Source: Pseudomonas oryzae | GTDB taxonomy: Bacteria; Pseudomonadota; Gammaproteobacteria; Pseudomonadales; Pseudomonadaceae | DNA: 64,000 nt | Direction: 5' to 3' | Assembly: GCF_900104805.1 (NCBI RefSeq) | Contig: NZ_LT629751.1 | Coordinates: forward strand, 2,089,001-2,153,000 | Part shown: piece after piece, positions 10,001 through 19,968 of the stretch | Numbering within the stretch: position 1 is the first letter of the stretch | How the letters are laid out: each line of letters opens with the position of its first letter | The notes under the pieces: generated by a model | What the model was told of the DNA's origin: nothing | What the model saw: only the letters and a program-made list of their open reading frames with translations | The model's database searches: none | Made by a program: the position numbers and the translations under genes

Positions 10001-10170
10001 CTCAGCAAGCCGAGATCCCGAGCGAGAGCGGCGCCAGCAGCGAGGAAGCTCCCGCCGAGGCCATGACCCAGCCTGAAGCGACCACCAGCGAGGCCGAACA
10101 GGCAACCGGCGAAGCCATCAGCGAAGCCCAGCCGCGCCAGGCCGAGGAAGAGCGCAAGCCCCAGGCCTGA
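7024..10170 (+). CDS. rne: ribonuclease E
   Basis: Main endoribonuclease of mRNA decay and rRNA/tRNA processing, and degradosome scaffold at the inner membrane. 1048 residues. The catalytic half has an S1 domain (about 36-118), metal-binding Asp about 300 and 343 ([18 protein letters not shown]) and the Zn-link CPRC (401-404), all three residues short of E. coli numbering. An amphipathic membrane anchor ([14 protein letters not shown]) lies near 558-571. The C-terminal half is disordered: an Arg-rich block, a long PREERQ repeat (about 614-739) and Ala/Glu-rich tails. The chosen ATG gives [12 protein letters not shown], the family start. Confidence 0.97.
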   Translation: MKRMLINATQPEELRVALVDGQRLFDLDIESGARQQKKANIYKGRITRVEPSLEAAFVDFGAERHGFLPLKEISREYFTKSPEGRVNIKDVLREGQEVIVQVEKEERGNKGAALTTFISLAGRYLVLMPNNPRAGGISRRIEGEERNELREALNGLNAPADMGLIVRTAGLGRSSEELQWDLDYLIQLWTAIKEASQDRAAPFLIYQESNVIIRAIRDYLRQDIGEVLIDSIEAQEEALSFIQQVMPQYASKVKLYQDSVPLFNRFQIESQIETAFQREVKLPSGGSIVIDPTEALVSIDINSARATKGGDIEETALQTNLEAAEEIARQLRLRDIGGLIVIDFIDMTPAKNQRAVEDRVRECLEADRARVQVGRISRFGLLEMSRQRLRPSLGETSGVVCPRCNGQGIIRDVESLSLAILRLIEEEALKDRTAEVRAQVPIPVAAFLLNEKRNAITKIELRTRARIVILPNDHLETPHFEVQRLRDDSPETLVGQSSYEMTPSEVEEVQPVAATRTLVRQEAAVKTVTHERPAPQVVEAPAAPAPIAHPTPEPSLFKGLIRSLVGLFAGKQEAKPATAEQPAASEQTERGEERRNGRQQNRRREGERAERGERKPREERKPREERQPREERQPREERKPREERQPREERQPREERQPREERQPREERQPREERQPREERQPREERQPREERQPREERQPREERQPREERQPREERQPREERQPREERQPREERQPQEERPVAEAEENRSVEAIEPAEERREERAERKPRSERPPREPRTEIAEELPAAGEESEGSDEEEQLEGAEGERPRRRSRGQRRRSNRRERQREAGVEETFAEEGASTEGQTAEHAIVAAGAAAAAAIAVEVQAEQPADAAAAAEAGEAVAAAAVAEPQPEQGALQAPEAVEVAAVAESTGATEAPATEPTAPAGARAANDPRERRRRQEAERRAREAAAAAAAAGEITVSEEQASPAASEAVVADEPQNSEAPAVEAQQAEIPSESGASSEEAPAEAMTQPEATTSEAEQATGEAISEAQPRQAEEERKPQA
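8863..9240 (+). repeat. tandem 18/36-bp repeat inside rne encoding (R-Q/K-P-R-E-E)n
   Basis: 21 consecutive hexapeptides. At DNA level the best unit is 36 bp: cgtcag recurs at 8917, 8953, 8989, 9025, 9061, 9097, 9133, 9169 and 9205. Eight near-identical copies run 8953-9240, and older diverged copies lie upstream. The two halves of each unit use different synonymous codons, so the array grew by duplicating the 36-mer, not the 18-mer. Highly charged, probably RNA-binding or condensate-forming. Confidence 0.95.
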
Positions 10171-10190
10171 CGGCCTGGGCTGCGCCCAGC

Positions 10191-10225
10191 AAAAAGGGGG
10201 AATGCCCATGGCATTCCCCCTTTTT
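10191..10225. terminator. bidirectional intrinsic terminator between rne and murB
   Basis: 16-bp perfect inverted repeat (aaaaagggggaatgcc at 10191-10206, its complement at 10210-10225) with a 3-nt loop. It has a T-run on the plus strand for rne and, on the minus strand, for the murB operon. Confidence 0.92.
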
Positions 10226-10271
10226 GTTTGCCCGCGAACGGCCGCGCCGCCGCAGGCCTGGGACCGCGCAG

Positions 10272-11291
10272 TCAGCGAATGACCGGCTCGATCTCCAGCT
10301 CGACACCGAAGCGCGCCCGGATGTCGGCCTGGATGCGCCGGGCCAGCGCCAGCAACTCGCCACCACTGGCCTTGCCGTGATTGACCAGCACCAACGCCTG
10401 CAGCGCATGGACCCCGGCATCGCCATCGCGATGACCCTTCCACCCCGCACGCTCGATCAGCCAGCCCGCCGCCAGCTTGACCTCGCCCTCCCCCGCAGGG
10501 TAACTGACCAGGTCCGGCCATTGCCGGCGCAAGCGCTCGGCACAAGCACCACTCACCACGGGATTCTTGAAGAAACTGCCGGCATTGCCCAGCACCGCGG
10601 GATCCGGCAACCTCTCGGCACGGATGGCACAGATGATCCTGCTCACGTCCCGCGGGGTCGGCCGCTCTATCCCCTCATCCAGCAGACGCTGGCGCACCGG
10701 ACCATAGCCAAGGTGCAGCTCTGCCTCGTGCGCGAGGGCGAAGCGTACCCGCAGGATCACCCAGCGGCCGCTCTCGCGCTTGAAACGGCTGTCGCGATAG
10801 GCGAAGCCGCACTCGTCGGCACGGAACTCCCGCAACTCGCCAGTCTGCCGGTCGAGGGCCAGCAGACTGTGTAGCGCATCCTTCACCTCCACGCCGTAGG
10901 CGCCGATGTTCTGCATCGGTGCAGCTCCCACGGTGCCGGGGATCAGGCTGAGGTTTTCCAGCCCGGCCAGCCCCTGCTCCAGGGTCCACTGCACGAAGGG
11001 ATGCCAGGGCTCGCCGGCCTCGGCCTCGACCAGCGCCTGCCCATCCTTCTCGCCCAGCAGACGCCGCCCCTGGCTGACCATGCGCAGGACGAAGGCATCC
11101 TGGTCGGCGGTGAGCAGCAGGTTGCTGCCACCACCGATGACCAGCAGCTCGACCTGGCGCTCCTGCGCCAGGCGCAGGGCCTCGCGCACCTCGTCGACGT
11201 TGCTGGCCTCGGCATACCAGCGGGCATTAACCGCCACCCCGAAGGTGTTGTAGGGCTGCAGCGACTGCTGCTCACGGACGAACAGGGTCAC
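10272..11291 (-). CDS. murB: UDP-N-acetylenolpyruvoylglucosamine reductase MurB
   Basis: FAD- and NADPH-dependent reduction that forms UDP-MurNAc in peptidoglycan synthesis. 339 residues, the long (type I, E. coli-like) form. Starts N-terminally with LQPYNTFGV; contains VIGGGSNLLL (FAD phosphate binding), LIPGTVGAAPMQNIGAYG, and AGSFFKNPVV with the catalytic Ser. GTG start at 11291 overlaps the phosphatase stop by 4 nt. Last gene of the envelope operon, ending at the shared terminator. Confidence 0.97.
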   Translation of the reverse strand: MTLFVREQQSLQPYNTFGVAVNARWYAEASNVDEVREALRLAQERQVELLVIGGGSNLLLTADQDAFVLRMVSQGRRLLGEKDGQALVEAEAGEPWHPFVQWTLEQGLAGLENLSLIPGTVGAAPMQNIGAYGVEVKDALHSLLALDRQTGELREFRADECGFAYRDSRFKRESGRWVILRVRFALAHEAELHLGYGPVRQRLLDEGIERPTPRDVSRIICAIRAERLPDPAVLGNAGSFFKNPVVSGACAERLRRQWPDLVSYPAGEGEVKLAAGWLIERAGWKGHRDGDAGVHALQALVLVNHGKASGGELLALARRIQADIRARFGVELEIEPVIR

Positions 11292-11752
11292 AGTGCCTCC
11301 CGGATCTGCTCGATCAGCCGATCGCAGGCCAGCTCGACCATGTCGAGTACCCGCTCGAAACCGTCGGCGCCGCCATAGTAGGGGTCGGGCACTTCGTGCT
11401 CGGCCAGGCCGCCACGGCGCAGGAACAGGTCAAGCTCCGCTACGCCATCGGCGGGGCGCAAGCGCCGCAGCTCGCGCAGGTTGTCGTGATCCATGGCCAG
11501 GATCAGATCGAAACGCGCGAAGTCTTCGCCGCATACCTGACGTGCGCGCAGGTCGTGGAGCAGGTAACCGCGCTGCTCGGCGACCGCACGCGTGCGGGGA
11601 TCGGGCGCCTTCCCGACGTGCCAGGCACCGGTACCGGCAGAGTCCACCAGCACACGACCGGCGAGGCCGGCCAGCTGGAGCTTGTGGCGCATCACGCCTT
11701 CGGCGGTGGGCGAACGACAGATGTTGCCCAGGCAGACGAACAGCACGCGCAC
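11288..11752 (-). CDS. low-molecular-weight protein-tyrosine phosphatase
   Basis: 154 residues. CLGNICRSP at residues 7-15 is the C(x)5R P-loop, with Cys7 the nucleophile. DPYYGG (about 120) holds the general-acid Asp. LMW-PTPs of this type often counter tyrosine kinases controlling polysaccharide export, but here the gene sits in an LPS/peptidoglycan precursor operon without a visible kinase. Start codon is GTG (11752), 1 nt after the kdsB stop. Substrate unknown. Confidence 0.93.
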   Translation of the reverse strand: MRVLFVCLGNICRSPTAEGVMRHKLQLAGLAGRVLVDSAGTGAWHVGKAPDPRTRAVAEQRGYLLHDLRARQVCGEDFARFDLILAMDHDNLRELRRLRPADGVAELDLFLRRGGLAEHEVPDPYYGGADGFERVLDMVELACDRLIEQIREAL

Positions 11753-11753
11753 G

Positions 11754-12518
11754 TCAGGCTCCGAGCAGCTGGCGAACGCGCTGCAGGTCGTCAGGGGTAT
11801 CGACCCCGGTCGGCGGCGCCTCGAGGGCGTCGGCTACATGGATGCGCACGCCATGCCAGAGCGCGCGCAGCTGCTCGAGAGACTCGGTATCCTCCAGCCA
11901 GCACGGACCCCAGGCGACGAAGTCGTGGAGGAAACCGGCGCGGTAGGCGTAGATGCCGATGTGGCGACGGAACGGCACGCCTGCGGGCAACGTGTCGCGC
12001 TGCACGGCGAAGGCGTCGCGCGCCCAGGGCAGTGGCGCCCGGCTGAAGGTCAGCGCCAGGCCGGTGGCATCGGCGACCACCTTGACCACGTTGGGATTGA
12101 ACAGCTGGGCGGGATCGCTGATCGGCTCGGCCAGGGTGGCGATTCCGGCCTCGGGATGGCCAGCCAGGTTGGCGGCCACCTGGTCGATGATCGCCGGCGG
12201 GATCAGCGGCTCGTCGCCCTGCACGTTGACCACGATGGCATCGCCGGCCAGGCCGAGCTGCCCGGCCACCTCGGCCAGGCGATCGGTACCCGAGTTGTGG
12301 GAGGCCGCAGTCAGTACCACCTCGGCACCGAACGCCTGGCAGGCCTCGACGATGCGGACATCGTCGGTGGCGACCACCACGCGGCTGGCGGCACTCTTGC
12401 GGGCCTGCTGCCAGACGTGCTGGATCATCGGCTTGCCGGCGATGTCCTGCAGCGGCTTGCCGGGCAGCCGGGTGGAAGCAAAACGGGCCGGGATGACGAC
12501 GACGAAGTCCATGCTCAT
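11754..12518 (-). CDS. kdsB: 3-deoxy-manno-octulosonate cytidylyltransferase KdsB
   Basis: Makes CMP-Kdo for lipopolysaccharide inner core. 254 residues, normal length. [17 protein letters not shown] at the N-terminus is the nucleotidyltransferase signature; [13 protein letters not shown] carries the metal-binding Asp. The ATG at 12518 overlaps the stop of the Trm112-like gene by 4 nt (ATGA). It lies directly between lpxK and murB pathway genes, so the operon serves envelope building. Confidence 0.96.
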   Translation of the reverse strand: MSMDFVVVIPARFASTRLPGKPLQDIAGKPMIQHVWQQARKSAASRVVVATDDVRIVEACQAFGAEVVLTAASHNSGTDRLAEVAGQLGLAGDAIVVNVQGDEPLIPPAIIDQVAANLAGHPEAGIATLAEPISDPAQLFNPNVVKVVADATGLALTFSRAPLPWARDAFAVQRDTLPAGVPFRRHIGIYAYRAGFLHDFVAWGPCWLEDTESLEQLRALWHGVRIHVADALEAPPTGVDTPDDLQRVRQLLGA

Positions 12519-12700
12519 TTGTCCAGGCGCTCGTCGACGGTCAGGGTACGGGCCTCGCCCTCCAGCATCACCGGAATGCCGTCGCGCACCGGGAAGGCCA
12601 GAGCATCGTTCTTGCAGATCAGCTCGGCCTTGTCGTCGCTGAGCTTGAGGGGCCCCTTGCACAGCGGGCAGGCGAGAATATCGAGGAGTTTCGGGTCCAT
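12515..12700 (-). CDS. Trm112/YcaR family zinc-ribbon-like protein
   Basis: 61 residues starting [18 protein letters not shown] single CPxC is visible; the second Cys pair of full zinc ribbons is missing, as is common in this bacterial family. It is usually found between lpxK and kdsB, as here. In eukaryotes and some bacteria Trm112 proteins stabilise methyltransferases; the function of this version is not established. Start chosen at 12700 for the family N-terminus. Confidence 0.9.
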   Translation of the reverse strand: MDPKLLDILACPLCKGPLKLSDDKAELICKNDALAFPVRDGIPVMLEGEARTLTVDERLDK

Positions 12701-12739
12701 GGTCCAATCCTGGGGAGACACGTCAGGGGACCGCCGGAC

Positions 12740-13738
12740 TCAGCGCGGTAGCAGGCGCTCGAGCTGGGCGTCGAACCAGGCCACGAAGGCCGGTGACGGC
12801 ACACCATCGACCGCCAGATACCACCAGTCGTCGGCGGCAAATGCCCGGCATTTCACCGCATCCTTCTCGGTCATCAGCAGCGGCAAGGCCGGAGTGAAGC
12901 GCAGATCATCGGGACTGTAGGCCGCGTGATCGGCAAAGGCATGCGGAACCGGCCGCCAGTGTAGCGCCTCGAGGGTTGCGAAGAAACGCTGCGGATTGCC
13001 GATGCCGGCCACGGCATGCACTGCCTGACCGGGCGGGAAGGCATCCAGAGGCAGGCGCTCGCCACTGACCAGATTGACCAGCGCCGCCGGGCGCAGGTTG
13101 AAGGCGTAGCCCTGGGCGCCGTCGGCACTCGCCCCGTTCACCAGGCAAGCGTCCACCGCGGCCAGGCGCTCCAGCGGCTCGCGCAGCGGTCCGGCGGGCA
13201 GGCAGCGGCGATTGCCGAGGCCACGCGCGCCATCGATCAGCACCAGCTCCAGATCGCGGGCCAGACGATAGTGCTGCAGACCATCATCGCTGAGAATCAG
13301 ATCCAGCGTTTCCTCGGCGAGCAGGGCGCGTACCGCGCGAGCGCGATCGGGATCGATCATCAGCGGCACGCCGCTGCGCTCGACGATCATCAGCGGCTCG
13401 TCGCCAGCCTCGCCGGGCGACTGCCCCGGCCTGACCCGCCACGGCAGGCTGGGAGGCGCCGCGCCATAGCCACGGCTGACCACGCCAACGCGCAGGCCAC
13501 GGCGGCGGCAATGCTCGATCAGCCAGAGGATCATCGGGGTCTTGCCGGTGCCGCCGACGGTGATGTTGCCGACCACGATCACCGGCAGCGGCGCACGCCA
13601 GGCCGGCGTGCTACCGGAAAGATAGGCAGCCCGCCGACGGCCGGCGATCCGCCGGTACAGAATCTCCAGCGGACGCAACAGGGCGAGAGCCGGATGCCCC
13701 TGATACCAGGCCGTCGCGAGACGCTCGGCGAAACGCAT
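12740..13738 (-). CDS. lpxK: tetraacyldisaccharide 4'-kinase LpxK
   Basis: Phosphorylates the 4' position of the lipid A precursor at the inner membrane. 332 residues. Walker [13 protein letters not shown] (about 57-68), with an N-terminal membrane-associated helix, then VSRGYG and [11 protein letters not shown], all LpxK motifs. The ATG shares one base with the exbD stop (TGATG), so translation is coupled. Confidence 0.96.
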   Translation of the reverse strand: MRFAERLATAWYQGHPALALLRPLEILYRRIAGRRRAAYLSGSTPAWRAPLPVIVVGNITVGGTGKTPMILWLIEHCRRRGLRVGVVSRGYGAAPPSLPWRVRPGQSPGEAGDEPLMIVERSGVPLMIDPDRARAVRALLAEETLDLILSDDGLQHYRLARDLELVLIDGARGLGNRRCLPAGPLREPLERLAAVDACLVNGASADGAQGYAFNLRPAALVNLVSGERLPLDAFPPGQAVHAVAGIGNPQRFFATLEALHWRPVPHAFADHAAYSPDDLRFTPALPLLMTEKDAVKCRAFAADDWWYLAVDGVPSPAFVAWFDAQLERLLPR

Positions 13739-14169
13739 CAGCGCTTGGCCGCCTCGGCCTCGACGGTGCTGATGCGCAGACGGGTGAAGCCCAGTTTGCC
13801 GGCTGCATCCATGGCGGTGATCACCGCCTGGTGCGGGGTTCGCGCATCGGCGCTGATCACCACCGGCAGGCTGCTGTCACCTTCGGACTCCTTCTGCAGC
13901 GCGCTGGTCAGGGTGGCCAGATCGCTCTTCACCAGGCTCTGCCCGTTGAGCGAATAACTGCCGTCGGCCGCGATCAGGATCTCCAGCTGCTTGGCCTGGG
14001 TCTCCTGCAGCGGCGTTGCACTGTCGGCCTCGGGCAGGTCGATCTTCAACTGCGTTTCGCGCGTGAAGGTGGTGGTCACCACGAAGAACAGCAGCAGGAT
14101 GAACACCACGTCGATCAGCGGCGCCAGACCGATCTCGACGTTCTCCCGCGGTTTGCGTCGGAATTTCAC
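13738..14169 (-). CDS. exbD: ExbD/TolR family biopolymer transport protein
   Basis: 143 residues. A single membrane helix near 18-37 carries the family Asp ([18 protein letters not shown]), followed by a periplasmic domain. Acts with ExbB as a proton-driven motor energising an outer-membrane process through a TonB- or TolA-like partner. No tonB gene is adjacent; this lpxK-linked pair is a second system (exbB2/exbD2 in PAO1, from memory), whose partner is uncertain. Overlaps exbB by 4 nt. Confidence 0.92.
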   Translation of the reverse strand: MKFRRKPRENVEIGLAPLIDVVFILLLFFVVTTTFTRETQLKIDLPEADSATPLQETQAKQLEILIAADGSYSLNGQSLVKSDLATLTSALQKESEGDSSLPVVISADARTPHQAVITAMDAAGKLGFTRLRISTVEAEAAKR

Positions 14170-14801
14170 CGCTTGCCGCCCTCGCCCAGATCGACGTCAC
14201 GGTCGCCCTGCACCACTTCCACCAGACGGATGGCCTCCTGCTCCATGCCAACCACCAGCTCGTCGACGCGGCGCTGCAGATAGCGATGGAAGAACAGCGC
14301 CGGGATGCCGACGAACAGGCCGGCGGCAGTGGTGATCAGCGCCTTGGAGATGCCACCGGCGAGCGCCGGAGCATTGGCCATACCGCTCCCCATGAAGCCG
14401 CTGAAGATTTCGATCATGCCCAGCACGGTGCCGAGCAGGCCGAGCAGCGGCGCGATGGCGGCGATGGTGCCGAGGGCGTTGAGGTAGCGCTCCAGGTCGT
14501 GGATGACCCGGGCGGCGGCTTCCTCGATGCACTCCTTCATGATGTCGCGGCCGTGCTTGGAGTTGGCCAGACCGGCCGCCAGCACCTCGCCCAGCGGCGA
14601 GGACGCACGCAGCTCCTTGAGTTTCTGGCCATCCAGCTGCTTGTCCTGAATCCAGCGCCAGACCTGGCCCAGCAGGTTGGGCGGCGTGACGCGCGACGGA
14701 CGCAGGGTCCACAGCCGCTCGGCACTGATCCCCAGCGCCGCGATCGAACAGAGAATGATCGGCAGCATCAGCCAGCCGCCAGCTTTGACCAGTTCCCACA
14801 C
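14166..14801 (-). CDS. exbB: ExbB/TolQ/MotA family proton-channel protein
   Basis: 211 residues from the GTG at 14801 (WELVKAGGWLMLP), which has GGGGG about 10 nt upstream; a TTG three codons earlier is possible but badly spaced. Three membrane helices: near 10-30, and a pair in the second half (LGTIAAIAPLLGLLGTVLGM and GISKALITTAAGLFVGIPAL). Forms the pentameric channel around ExbD. First gene of the exbB-exbD-lpxK-Trm112-kdsB-ptp-murB operon. Confidence 0.92.
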   Translation of the reverse strand: MWELVKAGGWLMLPIILCSIAALGISAERLWTLRPSRVTPPNLLGQVWRWIQDKQLDGQKLKELRASSPLGEVLAAGLANSKHGRDIMKECIEEAAARVIHDLERYLNALGTIAAIAPLLGLLGTVLGMIEIFSGFMGSGMANAPALAGGISKALITTAAGLFVGIPALFFHRYLQRRVDELVVGMEQEAIRLVEVVQGDRDVDLGEGGKR

Positions 14802-14873
14802 AGTAACCAACCCCCAGCAAAAAAGTGGCGCAACTCTAGCACAGAGCGATGCGCCTGCCGCCCGCCGCGGTTC

Positions 14874-17099
14874 TCATTTTTCCCGCCAGAAACGCCTTTG
14901 CCCCCGTGCGGACTCCGCCGGCTGGCGACTGCCCAGCAGCAGGCGCAAGGCCCCCTCCTCCGCGGTGTCATGAATGCGCGCGCCGGCGGCGCGATAGCGC
15001 GCCAGCACCTGCGGATGAGGGTGACCGAAAGCGTTGTTCCAGCCGCGCGAGAACACCACCGCCCGCGGCTGAACCGCCGCGATGAAGGCCGCCGAGGACG
15101 AGCCGCGACTGCCATGGTGTGGCGCCATCAGCCACTCGGCGCGCAGATCGCCGCCACGCTGCAGCAGGTGGCGCTCAGCCGCCACACCGATGTCGCCGGT
15201 CAGCAGCAGACGCTCGCCGGCGGCCTCGACCAGGAGCATGCAGGAGGCGTCGTTGGCATCCCCCGCCTGCGACCACAGCATGGTACGAAAAGCCACGCCG
15301 TCCCAACTCCAGCGCTCGCCATTGCGGCAGGATTCGGCGCGGCGCGGCAGGCGCAGGGCCTGCGCTTCCCCGGAGAGCAGACGCACCACCGACAGGCCGG
15401 CGAGCAAGGTCGACGCGCCACCGGCATGGTCCTGATCGGCATGACTGAGCAGCAAGGTGTCCAGGCGGCGCACTCCCAGAGCCTGCAAGGCCGGCAACAC
15501 CACCCTGACACCAGCGTCGAAACCACGGCTGGCGGGGCCGGCGTCATACAGCAGGGCATGCTCCCGGGTACGCACCAGTACGGCGAGCCCCTGGCCGACA
15601 TCCAGCACGCGTACTTCAGCCTGCCCTTGCGCGACCGGCGGCGCGCCCGGAAACAGCAGTGGCAACAGCATCAGCAGACCTGGCAGGCGTAGCGGCAGGC
15701 CGGCCGGCGCAAGCACAAGCAGCACGCCGAGCATGCCCAGCAATACCGCCCAGCCGGACACCCCGGCCAGGGGCGCGGGCGGCGCCCAGCTGGCCATGCC
15801 AGCCAGCAGGCGGAACAACAACTCCAGCTGGCCACCCGCCAGCCACAACAGGGTTTCGCCCACGCCGGGCAGCGGCAGCAGCAGCGTCCCGAGCAAGGCC
15901 ATCGGCACCACCAGCCCACCCACCCAGGGCACCGCCAGCAGATTGGCCAGCGGCCCGCTCGCGCTCACCGGCAAGCCGAGCGCGAGTAGCAGCGGCAGCA
16001 ACCCCAGGGTCATCGCCCACTGCGCCTGCAGCAAGGTTCGCCAGCCAGGCGCAGTGCCCAGGCGCCCACTCAAGCACCAGGCCAGCAGCGCCACCGCGCC
16101 GAACGACAACCAGAACCCCGGCTGCAGGCTGGCCAGCGGCTCGCTCAACAGCACCAGCGTCAGGGCGACCAGCAGCGGCAGCCAGACCCCCAGCTGGCTG
16201 AAGCGCAGACGCCACAGCAGGACCACCGCCAGCATGGCGCAGGCACGCTGCACCGGCACCTCGAACCCGGCCAACAGCCCATAACCGACGGCGCCGGACA
16301 GCGCCAAGCCGCAGGCACAGGGCAACCAGGGCCAGCGCCTTGGCCACCAGCCACGGCGAAACAGCTGGAGTACCAGTGCATAGAGCAGCCCACCCAGCAG
16401 CATCACGTGCTGCCCGGAGATCACCAGCAGATGGACGGTGCCGGTAGCCTGCAGGACCTGCCAGTCGCTATCGCTGAGCCCCGAGGCATCGCCTAGCACC
16501 AGTGCGGCCAGCGCCCCCTGCCGCCCCCAGGCGTCCGTGGCGCGCAACTGGCGGCGCAGGCTGTCGCGCCAGGCCGCGGCCCCCTCGGCCGCCTGCAGAC
16601 GCTCGCCGCTCTTCACCGAGCCGGTCGCACCGACCCGCCGCGCCGTGAGCCAGGCCTCGTAATCGAACAGCTGAGGGTTGACCAGTCCGCGCGGGCGCTT
16701 GAGCCGCACCGCGAGTCGCCAGAGCTCGCCAGCCGCCAAGGGTGGTGCGGCATACCAGGACAGCCGCAGGCGTTGCGGCAACGATCCGCGCCGCGACCGG
16801 ACATCCTCGAGATAGAAACGGGTGGCGCCCGTCTCCGGCTCGGGCAGACCGACGACCCGCCCCTCGAGCCACAGGGTGCGCCCGTCCAGTTCGGGCGCCA
16901 GGCGATCATCCAGCGCTCCCTGCGCCGACCAGCATGCCCAGGCCAGGCCGAGCAGAAAACAGCCAAGCGGCCAGCCTCGGGTCGGCAGCGCCCCCAGTCC
17001 CAGGACCGCAAGCAGCAGCACGGCAGCAGGGGCCGGCAAGGCCGGCAGAAAGCGCAGCGCCAGCAATCCGGCGCAAAGAGCGATGAGTCCCCAGCGCAT
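14874..17099 (-). CDS. comEC: ComEC/Rec2 DNA-uptake channel protein
   Basis: 741 residues, polytopic inner-membrane protein that carries single-stranded DNA into the cytoplasm during natural transformation. Domains: N-terminal membrane pair and DUF4131/OB-like region (1-200), the Competence transmembrane domain (about 215-480), then a metallo-beta-lactamase-like domain (about 500-720) with VLDVGQGLAV and LLSHADQDHAGG. Intact and full length, so the host may be transformable. It is the only competence gene here. Confidence 0.94.
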   Translation of the reverse strand: MRWGLIALCAGLLALRFLPALPAPAAVLLLAVLGLGALPTRGWPLGCFLLGLAWACWSAQGALDDRLAPELDGRTLWLEGRVVGLPEPETGATRFYLEDVRSRRGSLPQRLRLSWYAAPPLAAGELWRLAVRLKRPRGLVNPQLFDYEAWLTARRVGATGSVKSGERLQAAEGAAAWRDSLRRQLRATDAWGRQGALAALVLGDASGLSDSDWQVLQATGTVHLLVISGQHVMLLGGLLYALVLQLFRRGWWPRRWPWLPCACGLALSGAVGYGLLAGFEVPVQRACAMLAVVLLWRLRFSQLGVWLPLLVALTLVLLSEPLASLQPGFWLSFGAVALLAWCLSGRLGTAPGWRTLLQAQWAMTLGLLPLLLALGLPVSASGPLANLLAVPWVGGLVVPMALLGTLLLPLPGVGETLLWLAGGQLELLFRLLAGMASWAPPAPLAGVSGWAVLLGMLGVLLVLAPAGLPLRLPGLLMLLPLLFPGAPPVAQGQAEVRVLDVGQGLAVLVRTREHALLYDAGPASRGFDAGVRVVLPALQALGVRRLDTLLLSHADQDHAGGASTLLAGLSVVRLLSGEAQALRLPRRAESCRNGERWSWDGVAFRTMLWSQAGDANDASCMLLVEAAGERLLLTGDIGVAAERHLLQRGGDLRAEWLMAPHHGSRGSSSAAFIAAVQPRAVVFSRGWNNAFGHPHPQVLARYRAAGARIHDTAEEGALRLLLGSRQPAESARGQRRFWREK

Positions 17100-17236
17100 G
17101 CGTTCATCCTTGAACCCGCGGGTGTTGAAATCCTGTTACAGCTCGCGCGACAGCCTATCCGGAAAATTGTTCCGGCGGGTCCCCGCCGCAGCGAATCCGT
17201 GCATAATACGTGGGCTTACCAGCCGTCGAGTGCCCC

Positions 17237-17767
17237 ATGCCGCGCCGAATTTTCAAGCGTTACATGCCAGACCCGGAGCGCATCAGGGGCGACAAGTCCC
17301 TTCGCTTTCTCGGCAAACTGATCCACGATCCCAACCTGTGGCATCTCAATCGCCACTCGGTTGCGCGGGCCATGGCCGTCGGCCTGTTCGCCGCCTTCAT
17401 CCCACTGCCGATGCAGATGCTGCTGGCTGCCTCACTGGCCATTCCGATACGCGGCAACCTGCCGATCTCCATCGGCCTGGTCTGGCTGACCAATCCGATC
17501 ACCATGCCGCCGGTGTTCTACTGCACCTACAAGCTGGGCGCCTGGCTGATGCATGTACCACCGATCACCCTGCCCGAGCACCTGAGCATGGCGTGGATCA
17601 CCGACGAGCTGAGTACCCTGTGGCAACCCTTCCTGCTCGGCTCGGTCCTCACCGGCCTGGTGTGTGCCGCCCTCGGCTACAGCATGACCATGCTGTACTG
17701 GCGCTGGTGGGTTCGTCGCAGCTGGCATAAGCGCCAGCTACTGCGCCGCCAGCAGAATCCGTCCTGA
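17237..17767 (+). CDS. DUF2062 family membrane protein
   Basis: 176 residues from ATG 17237 (PRRIFKRYMPDPERIR). At least three hydrophobic segments: about 55-78 with the family motif GLFAAFIPLPMQM, about 88-110, and near 145-165. The VWLTNPITMPPVFY segment is typical of DUF2062. Function is unknown; members are often found near lipid or glycan genes. Basic N- and C-termini suggest both face the cytoplasm. Confidence 0.87.
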   Translation: MPRRIFKRYMPDPERIRGDKSLRFLGKLIHDPNLWHLNRHSVARAMAVGLFAAFIPLPMQMLLAASLAIPIRGNLPISIGLVWLTNPITMPPVFYCTYKLGAWLMHVPPITLPEHLSMAWITDELSTLWQPFLLGSVLTGLVCAALGYSMTMLYWRWWVRRSWHKRQLLRRQQNPS

Positions 17768-17782
17768 CCCCGCCTTTCCCTG

Positions 17783-17809
17783 ACGGCCGGCGCAAGACGC
17801 GCCGGCCGT
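17783..17809. terminator. GC-rich hairpin between the DUF2062 gene and lolD (convergent)
   Basis: Perfect 11-bp stem (acggccggcgc / gcgccggccgt) with a 5-nt loop. It lacks a proper T-run, so it may be a weak terminator or an RNA-stabilising hairpin. Confidence 0.5.
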
Positions 17810-17816
17810 TCAGCGT

Positions 17817-18506
17817 TTACTCCGCCGCCACCAGACGACCATCCTGCAGACGCAGCACGCGATCCATCTGCCGGGCCAGGCCGATATCGTGGGTCACCAC
17901 CAGGAAGGCGGTGTGCAGCGACGTGCTCAGCTCGTGCATCAGCTCCTGGATGCCACGAGCAGTGTGCTGGTCGAGGTTGCCGGTCGGCTCATCGAGCAGC
18001 ACCAGCGCCGGCCGGTTGACCAGCGCGCGAGCGATGGCCACACGCTGGCGCTCGCCACCGGACAGTTCAGCCGGCTTGTGACCCAGGCGATGGCCGAGGC
18101 CGACCCGTTCGAGCAGCGCGGTGGCGCGCTGACGCGCTTCGGCGATCGGCGTGGCACCGATCAGCAGCGGCATGCACACGTTCTCCAGCGCGCTGAACTC
18201 CGGCAGCAGGTGGTGGAACTGGTAGACGAAGCCCATGGCACGGTTGCGCAGCAGGCCGCGCGCCTTTTCGCTGAGCGCCGACAGCTGCTCGCCGGCCAGC
18301 CAGACGCTGCCCTCGCTCGGCGTATCGAGACCGCCCAGCAGGTTGAGCAGCGTGGTCTTGCCCGAGCCCGAGCTGCCGACGATGGCCACCCGCTCGCCGG
18401 GCTGGAGGGCCAGCTCCACGCCGGACAGCACCTCCACCGACTGCGGCCCCTCCTCGTAGCGCTTGCCCAGGTTCTGGCACAGCAGTACGGCCTTTTCCTT
18501 ACTCAT
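17817..18506 (-). CDS. lolD: lipoprotein-releasing ABC transporter ATPase LolD
   Basis: 229 residues. ATPase powering extraction of outer-membrane lipoproteins from the inner membrane to LolA. Walker [12 protein letters not shown] (about 41-51), signature [15 protein letters not shown], Walker [14 protein letters not shown]-loop VVTHD. The start overlaps the end of the permease gene by 8 nt. Only one permease gene accompanies it in this window. Confidence 0.95.
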   Translation of the reverse strand: MSKEKAVLLCQNLGKRYEEGPQSVEVLSGVELALQPGERVAIVGSSGSGKTTLLNLLGGLDTPSEGSVWLAGEQLSALSEKARGLLRNRAMGFVYQFHHLLPEFSALENVCMPLLIGATPIAEARQRATALLERVGLGHRLGHKPAELSGGERQRVAIARALVNRPALVLLDEPTGNLDQHTARGIQELMHELSTSLHTAFLVVTHDIGLARQMDRVLRLQDGRLVAAE

Positions 18507-19743
18507 AGCGCAGGGCCTCCGCAGGCTGGGTGCGCGCCGCGCGCCAGGCCGGGTACAGGGTGGCCAGGAAGCTCATCGACAGGGCTGCCGAACAGATCAG
18601 CACCACATCCTCGACGCGCAGCTGCGACGGCAGATAATTGATGAAGTAGACATCGGAGCTGAGGAACTTGTGCCCCAGCAGGCGTTCCAGCGCAGCCACC
18701 CATTCGGTGACATTGAGCGCCGCGACCACGCCGAGCACGCCACCGATCAGGGTACCGACCACGCCGATCACCGAGCCCTGAACCATGAACACCAGCATGA
18801 TCTGTTGCGGGGTCATGCCCAGGGTACGCAGGATGGCGATATCGGCCTTCTTGTCGGTCACCACCATCACCAGGGTGGAAATGATGTTGAACGCGGCCAC
18901 CGCGACGATCAGCAGCAGCAGCAGGGCGATCATGGTCTTCTCCATCTGGATCGCCTGGAACAGGCTGCCGTGGCTGCGCGTCCAGTCGCGTGCCGTGTAG
19001 TCGTCGCCGAGCTGACCGGCGATGCGCCAGGCCACCTCGGGCGCCTGGAACAGATCCTTCAGCTTCAGGCGCACGCCTTCGACCTGGTTCGGCTGCCAGC
19101 GCGACAGACGCGCGGCATCGCCGACATGGATCAGAGCCAGCGAGCTGTCCAGCTCGGCGCCAACCTTGAATACGCCGACCACGGTGAAACGCTTCAGACG
19201 CGGGAACACGCCGGCCGGGGTCACCGAGGCCTCGGGGAGAATGAAGGTCAGCTTGTCGCCGATCGCCACGCGGAAGCGCCGCGCGCTGATCTCGCCGATC
19301 ACGATGCCGAACTCGCCGTCATGGAGGTCATCCAGACTGCCCGCGACCATGTGCTGCTCGATGATCGAGACGTTCTTCTCCGCCTCCGGCAACACGGCGT
19401 TGACCAGCACCGGCTGTACCCCGCCACTGTGGGTCAGCATGCCCTGCAGCTGGGTGAACGGCGCCACCGCTGCCACCTCGGGGTGGCTCTGTACCTTGCT
19501 CGCCAGCGCGCGCCAATCGTCGATCGGCTGGTAGCTGCTGATGGTGGCGTGCGGCACCATGCCGAGGATGCGCGTACGCAGCTCGCGATCGAAGCCGTTC
19601 ATCACCGACAGCACCAGGATCATCACCAGCACGCCGAGGGCGAGCCCCACCATCGACGTCAGGGAAATGAACGAGATGAAGTGGTTGCGACGTTTGGCAC
19701 GCGTGTAGCGCATGCCGATAAATACGGATAAGGGTCTGAACAT
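18499..19743 (-). CDS. lolC: lipoprotein-releasing ABC transporter permease (LolC/LolE family)
   Basis: 414 residues. An N-terminal membrane helix (about 25-50, [22 protein letters not shown]) is followed by a large periplasmic domain and three C-terminal helices (about 270-400), the MacB/LolC layout. [19 protein letters not shown] is the LolC/E signature. Pairs with LolD. No second LolC/E homologue is adjacent, so it may work as a homodimer (LolF-like), or the second permease may lie elsewhere. The C/E subtype is not settled by eye. Confidence 0.9.
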   Translation of the reverse strand: MFRPLSVFIGMRYTRAKRRNHFISFISLTSMVGLALGVLVMILVLSVMNGFDRELRTRILGMVPHATISSYQPIDDWRALASKVQSHPEVAAVAPFTQLQGMLTHSGGVQPVLVNAVLPEAEKNVSIIEQHMVAGSLDDLHDGEFGIVIGEISARRFRVAIGDKLTFILPEASVTPAGVFPRLKRFTVVGVFKVGAELDSSLALIHVGDAARLSRWQPNQVEGVRLKLKDLFQAPEVAWRIAGQLGDDYTARDWTRSHGSLFQAIQMEKTMIALLLLLIVAVAAFNIISTLVMVVTDKKADIAILRTLGMTPQQIMLVFMVQGSVIGVVGTLIGGVLGVVAALNVTEWVAALERLLGHKFLSSDVYFINYLPSQLRVEDVVLICSAALSMSFLATLYPAWRAARTQPAEALRYE

Positions 19744-19968
19744 GCTCGGGCTGCTTTGCAGGCGAAAGGAAGACGTCCGGTTGTCACGCCAGCGGCGTGA
19801 GGTCGGAATGAGACCGTGCTGGCGGCCGGCGGTTCGCCGGACCGCGGCAGTCTACCGCAACACCGATGGCTGCGCATCGCCGAGCGCAGCCGGGTACGCG
19901 GCATACTCCTCAAATGCCGGGCGGCATGGTAGAAGTCGGAATCCCTACTTGTTGCATGAGGAACAGCC

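Noticed and set aside
7738-10545. Long open frame antisense to rne (more than 900 codons)
   Set aside because: It mirrors the GC-rich third positions and repeat codons of rne, has no ribosome site or domain, and its low-complexity Leu/Ala/Thr repeats are the reverse reading of the PREERQ array.
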